Below are positions 7,339 to 12,229 of a stretch of 12,229 nucleotides of DNA, piece by piece; positions within the stretch are counted from its first letter, which is position 1, and every line of letters begins with the position of its first letter. The DNA is from Phycisphaerales bacterium UBA3158 (GTDB lineage: Bacteria > Planctomycetota > Phycisphaerae > Phycisphaerales > SM1A02). The stretch is taken from the NCBI GenBank assembly GCA_002364555.1, contig DEYM01000152.1:1-12229 (forward strand), given 5' to 3'. The notes under the pieces were generated by a model. That model was not told the DNA's origin and made no database searches. It saw only the letters and a list, made by a program, of their open reading frames with translations. Made by a program: the position numbers and the translations under genes.

Positions 7339-8571
7339 CTAGCCGTGCTTCTTCTTCAGCTCCGCCAATGCCCCGATGAGACGATCAAGATGCGCCTGTT
7401 CATGAGCGGCCGAGATCTGGACTCTCAGCCGAGCCGTACCTTCCGGCACGACGGGGTAGCCGAATCCGATCACGAAGACGCCCATGTCCAGCAGTTCATT
7501 GCTCATGGCGATCGCCTTGGCCGTATCGCCCACGATGATGGGACAGATGGCAGTCGGACTCTCGATCACCTCGAATCCCACTTCACCGATCCCCTTGCGG
7601 GCGTAGGCGACGTTGTCACGAAGCGTCTGGACCATGGACGGATTCTCCTGCAGCAGGGAGATCGCCTTTTCGGCGGAACACGCGACGGTCGTGGGTAGTG
7701 CATTGGAGAAGAGTGTTGGACGACCACGCTGGACGATCATCTCGATGCCCGCCTTGGAACCCGCGATGTAGCCACCGGCACCTCCACCGAGCGCCTTGCC
7801 CAGAGTGCCGGTGAAGAAATCGACCTGACTTCCATCGAGACCGAAATGCTCATGCGTACCGCGACCAGTCGCACCCATGACACCCGTTCCATGACTGTCG
7901 TCCACCACCAGCATCGCCCCGAACTCGTCGCAGATCGAGCGAAGCTCGTCGAGCTTGCCGAGATCACCCTCCATGGAGAAGACACCGTCGGTGACCACCC
8001 ACGCGACACCCGTCATGTCCGGATTGTCGGCGGCCTTCTGAAGGACTTCCCGAAGATGATCCATGTCGCTGTGACGATAGACCGCCTTGTGCAGTCCCTT
8101 CTTGATGACCGCTGCCAGACGTATGCCGTCGATGATGCAGGCATGATTCAGCTCGTCGCTGATGATGATGTCGCCTGGCTCGCAGAGTGTCGGGAAGATG
8201 GCCTCGTTGGCCGTCCAGCAGGACACGAACGTGTAGGCGGCTTCGACACCGAGGAAGTCCGCTATTCGTGACTCGAGACGCTCATGTGGATCGAATGTCC
8301 CACAGATGAAACGAACCGATGCCGTACCCGCCCCATACCGCCGAAGCCCCTCTACACCAGCCTCCACGACCTCGGGATGGTTGGCCAAGCCGAGATAGTT
8401 GTTCGAGCAGAAGCAATCGACGGTACCGCGACCCCTCAGCTGTATCGACGGTCCCATCGGGCCCTCGATCATCTGGAGACGCTTGAGCTGCCCTCCGGCT
8501 TCAAGTTCGGAAAGCACTCCCGAAGTCCTTGAATCGAATCCCTCGACACCTTCTGTTCGCATGATGGTCAT
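7339..8571 (-). CDS. kbl: Glycine C-acetyltransferase (2-amino-3-ketobutyrate CoA ligase)
   Basis: This 410-aa PLP enzyme of the alpha-oxoamine synthase family cleaves 2-amino-3-ketobutyrate with CoA to glycine and acetyl-CoA. Lys259 in TGTLGKALGG is the PLP Schiff-base lysine. His143 in ELNHACIIDG stacks on the cofactor, and Asp224/His227 in VDDSHGTG bind it. CSNNYLGL, ASVRFICGT, ATDG-like VVTDGVFSMEGD and LFSNALP match Kbl better than the related biotin enzyme BioF or 5-aminolevulinate synthase. The length is slightly above E. coli Kbl (398 aa) because of a longer N-terminus. The ATG at 8571 follows GAGGA by 6 nt; that site overlaps the TGA stop of tdh, so the two are one operon in pathway order. 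The gene ends 6 bp from the convergent btpA stop. Confidence 0.95.
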   Translation of the reverse strand: MTIMRTEGVEGFDSRTSGVLSELEAGGQLKRLQMIEGPMGPSIQLRGRGTVDCFCSNNYLGLANHPEVVEAGVEGLRRYGAGTASVRFICGTFDPHERLESRIADFLGVEAAYTFVSCWTANEAIFPTLCEPGDIIISDELNHACIIDGIRLAAVIKKGLHKAVYRHSDMDHLREVLQKAADNPDMTGVAWVVTDGVFSMEGDLGKLDELRSICDEFGAMLVVDDSHGTGVMGATGRGTHEHFGLDGSQVDFFTGTLGKALGGGAGGYIAGSKAGIEMIVQRGRPTLFSNALPTTVACSAEKAISLLQENPSMVQTLRDNVAYARKGIGEVGFEVIESPTAICPIIVGDTAKAIAMSNELLDMGVFVIGFGYPVVPEGTARLRVQISAAHEQAHLDRLIGALAELKKKHG

Positions 8572-8580
8572 GACAATTCC

Positions 8581-9612
8581 TCAACTGACGTTTTCGTAGT
8601 GACGCCTGATCGACGGCACGATGTACTGATCAAGGGCCTCTTCCAGAGTCCATTTAGGGGTGTATCCCCAGTCTCGTGACGCTCGGGACGTATCCACGTC
8701 CATCGGCCATGAATCCACCAGCTTCTGCCGACCCTCGTCGGGCACGAAGCTGATTCGGGCCTCGGGAAAACGCTTCATAATCGCCTTGGCGAATTCGCCC
8801 GCACTGGCCGAGAAGGATCCGATGTTGTAGACGACATGTGGCGGCGGGTCCACTTCGGCAATGCGAAGAAGCGCATCGACGCATTCAGGCATCGTCGTCC
8901 AGGGAATCACCGTGTCCTCACGAACGAAACATTCGTACGGATCACCATTCGCTGCGGCATGGAGCATCTCCGGGACATAGTCGCTGGTGCCTCCACTGGG
9001 TCTCGTATCGGCCGCGATCACTCCGGGGAGTCTCAGACAACGGAAATCAAGCAGGTATTCCGGACGGCCCTTGGACACCTGCCGGTAGTGCCTGGTGTAG
9101 TAGCGGCCCAGGGACTCGCAGTAGAGCTTGTTGGCCCCGTACATCGTGATCGGAGAAAGATGCTGGTTCTCACGCAACGCACCATCCTGCAGCTTCATCC
9201 CAAGCGTCCTGATTCCATAGACGGCAATCGTGCTCGGGAAAATGAACTTCACGCGACTGGCCCATGATTCACTCAATCTGGCGGCCAGACGAAGAAGATG
9301 GAAGGTCCCCTGCACGTTGACATCATGAGCCGTTTCGGGAACATGCTCGGCACGGGAACTCAGAAGCGCTGCCAGGTGATAGATCTCGTTCGTCTCGTGC
9401 ATGGTCATGACATGCTCGAGGAAGTCCTTGTCACAGACATCACCGACATGAACGGCGTCGCAGAGCGTCCGAGTCTCCTCGGGGACTTCCCGGAGATCCA
9501 TGGCGACGATCGAGACATCGTCTGATCGAAGGGACTTGATGAGGCCATGGCCGATTTCTCCAGCGGCACCTGTCACCAGTATGGAACGTCTTGGGTTGGT
9601 CGAAGGGGTCAT
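8581..9612 (-). CDS. tdh: L-threonine 3-dehydrogenase, short-chain (SDR/epimerase-like) type
   Basis: From ATG-9612 the product is 343 aa. It oxidises L-threonine to 2-amino-3-ketobutyrate with NAD+, the substrate of Kbl encoded next. The Rossmann motif GAAGEIG (15-21) and the catalytic set Ser127, Tyr158 and Lys162 (YGANK) place it in the extended SDR family. The segment RCLRLPGVIAADTRPSGGTSD (kept short here, at 191-211) followed by YVPEMLHAA and DTVIPWTTMPECVDALLR is typical of SDR-type threonine dehydrogenase rather than UDP-glucose 4-epimerase. This is not the zinc-dependent Tdh of E. coli; the symbol marks function. The frame is open back to 9711, but that would overlap the divergent radical SAM gene. 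ATG-9633 is an alternative. Neither start has a strong Shine-Dalgarno site. Neighbour kbl, 9 bp downstream, strongly supports the call. Confidence 0.92.
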   Translation of the reverse strand: MTPSTNPRRSILVTGAAGEIGHGLIKSLRSDDVSIVAMDLREVPEETRTLCDAVHVGDVCDKDFLEHVMTMHETNEIYHLAALLSSRAEHVPETAHDVNVQGTFHLLRLAARLSESWASRVKFIFPSTIAVYGIRTLGMKLQDGALRENQHLSPITMYGANKLYCESLGRYYTRHYRQVSKGRPEYLLDFRCLRLPGVIAADTRPSGGTSDYVPEMLHAAANGDPYECFVREDTVIPWTTMPECVDALLRIAEVDPPPHVVYNIGSFSASAGEFAKAIMKRFPEARISFVPDEGRQKLVDSWPMDVDTSRASRDWGYTPKWTLEEALDQYIVPSIRRHYENVS

Positions 9613-9637
9613 GATCAGTGGATACTCGGGCATGGGA

Positions 9638-9666
9638 TTGATTCCGTCGGGGTCCACTATTGTAAT
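9638..9666 (+). promoter_or_regulatory. Probable promoter of the RlmN/Cfr-like gene
   Basis: TTGATT (9638-9643) and TGTAAT (9661-9666) are spaced by 17 bp, giving a predicted transcription start near 9673 and a leader of about 25 nt. Each hexamer keeps most consensus positions. Confidence 0.5.
9659..9664 (-). promoter_or_regulatory. Candidate -10 element for the tdh-kbl operon
   Basis: On the minus strand TACAAT (9664-9659) lies about 46 nt upstream of ATG-9612 and overlaps the plus-strand -10 by four bases. No good -35 lies 16-18 bp upstream, so support is the hexamer and position only. Simultaneous use of both promoters would be sterically exclusive. Confidence 0.35.
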
Positions 9667-9689
9667 GATTCCGGTGAGCAACCTATGCT

Positions 9690-9695
9690 GGAGGT
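9690..9695 (+). promoter_or_regulatory. Close-set Shine-Dalgarno GGAGGT for the RlmN/Cfr-like gene
   Basis: A near-perfect GGAGGT ends only 3 nt before ATG-9699, shorter than the usual 5-9. An in-frame TGA at 9675-9677 and the absence of another start codon between make 9699 the only sensible start. Confidence 0.6.
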
Positions 9696-9698
9696 CCC

Positions 9699-10736
9699 AT
9701 GACACCCCCACCAGGCCAGATAGACAGTGTGCTCTCCTCGACGAGAGCCGATTTTCGCCTTCAGGCCAAGGCCTCGGGCGAGTCCGTCGATCATGCGGAT
9801 ACCCGATGGGTGGATGTCCACCGACATGGGAAAATGCGATCCGGGAGAACCATCTCCCAGCAGATCAATGAACACTCGACGATCAAGTTCACACTGGATC
9901 TCGGAGATGGACACCAGAGTGAATCCGTGATCCTCCCGATGACAGGGCGTACGGGACGACAACGACTGACCCTCTGCCTGTCATCCCAGGTCGGCTGCGC
10001 ACTTGGCTGCGGATTCTGTGAGACCGCCGCCATGGGGTTCATCAGAAATCTGACCGTCGCGGAAGTGCTTGATCAATGGCATGTCGCCAAATTCAGATTC
10101 GACTCACCCATCAGCAACATCGTCTTCATGGGCATGGGCGAACCCATGGAGAACCTCGACACCGTTCTGCAGGCTATCAGGATTCTCACGGATCGCTCCG
10201 GGCCCGCCATCGCCCCCTCCAGAGTGGCCGTATCGACGGTCGGTCGAGTCGCCGGTATCGATCGCTATCGTGACTTCATGACCCATGAGGATTTCCGACG
10301 CGTTCGACTGGCGGTATCCGTCAATGCGCCCAATGCGGAGATACGACGTGAACTCATGCCCATCACCCGCTCCGACTCGATGCCTGAACTGCACCAGGCC
10401 ATGTCGGACTGGATCGCCTCCGGAGGCAAGCCGATACTCATCGAATACGTACTGATTCCCGGTGTCAATGATGCCGTGGATCATCCAGCCCAGCTGGCTC
10501 GATGGCTCGAGGGCATCGACTGTCGCATCAATGTGATCCCCTACAACCCCAGACGAAACTCTCCCTGGCCAGCCCCCACGGAGTCGAGCGTCGATGTGTT
10601 CATCGATGCGCTTCGCAGCGAGGGCTGTCGAGTACATAGACGCAAGACGCTTGGCCGAAGCGTCATGGCAGCGTGCGGCCAGCTGGGCAACGAGCATGTT
10701 CGTAGAAAAGTACCACTTCGAGTCCCGAGAGCCTGA
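9699..10736 (+). CDS. rlmN: RlmN/Cfr-family radical SAM methyltransferase, N-terminally short
   Basis: The product is 345 aa. The [4Fe-4S] motif CxxxCxxC is Cys100, Cys104 and Cys107 in GCALGCGFC, preceded by LCLSSQV with Cys93. Cys326 in MAACGQL is the methyl-carrying cysteine; Cys93 and Cys326 match E. coli RlmN Cys118 and Cys355, so both mechanistic cysteines are kept. GMGEPMENLD binds SAM; SVNAPNAEIRRELMP, IEYVLIPGVND and INVIPYNP are family motifs. RlmN methylates C2 of A2503 in 23S rRNA and A37 in some tRNAs; Cfr methylates C8 of A2503 and gives antibiotic resistance. Homology starts only at about residue 60 (STIKFTLDLGD); the usual N-terminal helical region with its FRADQ-type motif is missing, and an in-frame stop upstream shows it is not a start error. 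It may therefore be a paralogue with another RNA target. The symbol marks the closest family, not proven function. Confidence 0.82.
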   Translation: MTPPPGQIDSVLSSTRADFRLQAKASGESVDHADTRWVDVHRHGKMRSGRTISQQINEHSTIKFTLDLGDGHQSESVILPMTGRTGRQRLTLCLSSQVGCALGCGFCETAAMGFIRNLTVAEVLDQWHVAKFRFDSPISNIVFMGMGEPMENLDTVLQAIRILTDRSGPAIAPSRVAVSTVGRVAGIDRYRDFMTHEDFRRVRLAVSVNAPNAEIRRELMPITRSDSMPELHQAMSDWIASGGKPILIEYVLIPGVNDAVDHPAQLARWLEGIDCRINVIPYNPRRNSPWPAPTESSVDVFIDALRSEGCRVHRRKTLGRSVMAACGQLGNEHVRRKVPLRVPRA

Positions 10737-10753
10737 ATCAGGAAGTCATTCAG
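10733..10753. repeat. Small inverted repeat enclosing two convergent stop codons
   Basis: CTGAAT at 10733-10738 pairs with ATTCAG at 10748-10753 around a 9-nt loop. The plus-strand TGA (10734-10736) and the minus-strand TGA (10752-10750) each lie in one arm. No T-run follows on either strand and the stem is short and AT-leaning, so it is at best a weak bidirectional terminator. Confidence 0.3.
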
Positions 10754-12216
10754 CGACCAGGGCCACCCCTTCTTGAACCGGAGGGTGCCGAACGAGCGCC
10801 CGGCAATCTCGTATATCGAACATCGCCGATGATCTCCTTGAGGCGGCCCATCATGGCGGCGTCCCAGTCTCGAATCTGCTGACGACTCTCGGCCGACTGC
10901 TTGCCCCAATCCGTCATGGGAATGCTTCCACGCCTGAAGAATTCCTGACCTTCGGCCCTTCGACCTGCCACGAACCGACTCATATCCTGCTCGAGAAGCG
11001 CCCGTTCCAGATCAATGACACGATCAAGCATCCATTCGGAGGCTTCAAGCTGAAGAAGCTCGACCGATTCCAGCTGGCTCCGCTCCAGGAGCGGACGCTG
11101 TTTCATGGCGGCATCGATGGATCTGAAGATTCGGGTAGTGCGATACAACGAATCCAGTACATCCATGTAGACCTTTTCACGAAATGCAACGGAGGACTGG
11201 GGATCCAGTGCATCGGCGATCGACTGGACATAGGAAAGCGTATGGTCGCGAAGTACCTGACGTACTCGTGCCTCCTGCGCAGCGGCATCGAGCCAGGCCT
11301 GTGGATCGGCTTCCTCACCTGCCCTGAGATATCGACGAGCCACATCCATGAAATCAGACGATCGCATCAGCAGCAGTTCACCCGCCTCCAATCGCCATCG
11401 ACTGATCAGATCCGCCGCCAGCATTCTCTGCTGATCATCCTCAACCGATTCCTCGAGAACCAATTCCAGATCCAGAGATTCTCCTGCCAGCAGCCCACGA
11501 TCAAGCTCGTTGGCGAATATGAGCTGCCTCTTGACCTGTTGCCATCTGGCCAGCTGATCCTGATTCAGGAACACCGCGAGCTGATCCTCGAATTCGGACT
11601 CGATGGCTGCCCTGTTGACCAGCCACCTGTCGAGAACCTCCTGGTACTCCCGGAACATCTGGGTGTAGTCGATGGCATTCTCCTGAGCACGCTGCAGCTC
11701 GAGGACCTGCTGCACAAGCGACTGGCTGGCCTCGTCGATGGCCTGCTTCATTCTGGCCTGATCACCATCCCATTCACCTTCGCGAAATCGCTTCTGCATG
11801 TCCTTTCGTATTCGCTTGAGCTCATCGGCAGCAGCAACCTGCTTCGCCTTGACTTCCTCTGAATCACCAGGATCCGGTGTCAGCGTGGAGGCTTCCAGCA
11901 AATAGTCCGACTTGGCATTCTGAAAGGATTCCTCATACTGCCCGAGCATCAGCTCAAGCACGGGACTGTTCTCGGGCTCGAGCTCGAGCCCTTCGATCAT
12001 CTCCGGCAGATTCCCCGATATGAACCGGGGACGATCCTGTCCCATCTTCGGCAGCACATGGGAGACGCCCTCGAAGCGACCACCACGTGCTCTTGAAGTC
12101 GACTGCTCCGATGGCTGCGACTGAGCCATGACCGAAGTCGAATTCGACATCATGATGGCCATGCAGCACAGGCAAGGGATGCTGAAGAAAGATGGACGGA
12201 CGTTGCGTAGAATCAA
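10750..12216 (-). CDS. Exported, mostly helical protein of unknown function
   Basis: The 488-aa product starts at TTG-12216; GGAG at 12227-12224 lies 7 nt upstream. The frame continues open to the window edge, so an earlier start outside cannot be fully excluded. Residues 1-31 look like a signal peptide: Arg4 and Arg7, then a hydrophobic FFSIPCLCCMAIMM core, with a likely signal peptidase I site after VMA (31). The cysteines at 15, 17 and 18 do not make a good lipobox. The mature part is rich in Glu, Gln, Leu and Arg, with long amphipathic helices and probably coiled coils. It has no cysteine and ends in a Gly/Arg/Ser-rich tail (about 475-488). FLNQDQLARW near 216-225 loosely resembles the LTxxQ-type motif of Spy/CpxP-like periplasmic proteins, which is a weak hint only. 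I do not recognise the family. Periplasmic or envelope location is likely. Confidence 0.75.
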   Translation of the reverse strand: MILRNVRPSFFSIPCLCCMAIMMSNSTSVMAQSQPSEQSTSRARGGRFEGVSHVLPKMGQDRPRFISGNLPEMIEGLELEPENSPVLELMLGQYEESFQNAKSDYLLEASTLTPDPGDSEEVKAKQVAAADELKRIRKDMQKRFREGEWDGDQARMKQAIDEASQSLVQQVLELQRAQENAIDYTQMFREYQEVLDRWLVNRAAIESEFEDQLAVFLNQDQLARWQQVKRQLIFANELDRGLLAGESLDLELVLEESVEDDQQRMLAADLISRWRLEAGELLLMRSSDFMDVARRYLRAGEEADPQAWLDAAAQEARVRQVLRDHTLSYVQSIADALDPQSSVAFREKVYMDVLDSLYRTTRIFRSIDAAMKQRPLLERSQLESVELLQLEASEWMLDRVIDLERALLEQDMSRFVAGRRAEGQEFFRRGSIPMTDWGKQSAESRQQIRDWDAAMMGRLKEIIGDVRYTRLPGARSAPSGSRRGGPGR

Positions 12217-12229
12217 GATCGGACTCCAA

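Noticed and set aside
7345..8571. BioF (8-amino-7-oxononanoate synthase) as identity of the PLP enzyme
   Set aside because: ASVRFICGT and the overall match to Kbl, plus the adjacent threonine dehydrogenase and absence of biotin genes, favour glycine C-acetyltransferase.
9613..9711. N-terminal extension of the threonine dehydrogenase
   Set aside because: It would cross the divergent promoter region and the ribosome site of the radical SAM gene, and adds residues ahead of the Rossmann motif that the family does not have.

Overview
The window is a compact, GC-rich bacterial chromosome segment of housekeeping and amino-acid-catabolism genes. It holds one initiator tRNA and nine protein genes. 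No mobile element, CRISPR array, rRNA or phage gene is visible. The gene mix (a TPR-sulfotransferase fusion, an S9C peptidase joined to BtpA, an SDR-type threonine dehydrogenase with Kbl, an M20 deacylase with HutF, and an orphan secreted helical protein) suggests a marine or aquatic Gram-negative heterotroph. Planctomycetota, perhaps the Phycisphaerae side, is my best guess. That is an inference from gene content and style, with no marker gene behind it.

Layout: (i) 3-76 (-) is an initiator tRNA-fMet with a strong sigma70-type promoter at 90-117. (ii) 214-1980 (+) is a TPR plus sulfotransferase protein. (iii) 1977-3251 (-) hutF and 3248-4408 (-) an ArgE-like M20 deacylase form a two-gene operon with an ATGA overlap. 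(iv) 4493-6535 (+) is an S9C peptidase and 6532-7332 (+) is BtpA, again with an ATGA overlap. (v) 7339-8571 (-) kbl lies directly downstream of 8581-9612 (-) tdh, so together they form the threonine-to-glycine operon. (vi) 9699-10736 (+) is an RlmN/Cfr-family radical SAM enzyme that lacks the usual N-terminal accessory region. (vii) 10750-12216 (-) is an exported helical protein of unknown function starting at TTG near the right edge.

The common theme is use of peptides and amino acids. The S9C peptidase would release short peptides or amino acids. Tdh-Kbl turns threonine into glycine plus acetyl-CoA. HutF performs a late step of histidine degradation, giving N-formylglutamate. Its coupled M20 deacylase could be an ordinary ArgE or, more interestingly, could remove the formyl group in place of HutG.

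Packing is extreme. The three convergent gene pairs meet with an overlap of 4 bp, a gap of 6 bp and a gap of 13 bp, so none has room for a classical intrinsic terminator between the stops. The divergent pairs share short promoter regions in which -10-like elements lie on both strands over the same bases. No gene-free stretch exceeds 300 bases; the longest, 77-213, holds the tRNA promoter and the leader of the sulfotransferase gene. I found no convincing wholly new multi-gene system. The best leads are the HutF-deacylase pair, the short RlmN/Cfr-like enzyme and the peptidase-BtpA pair.
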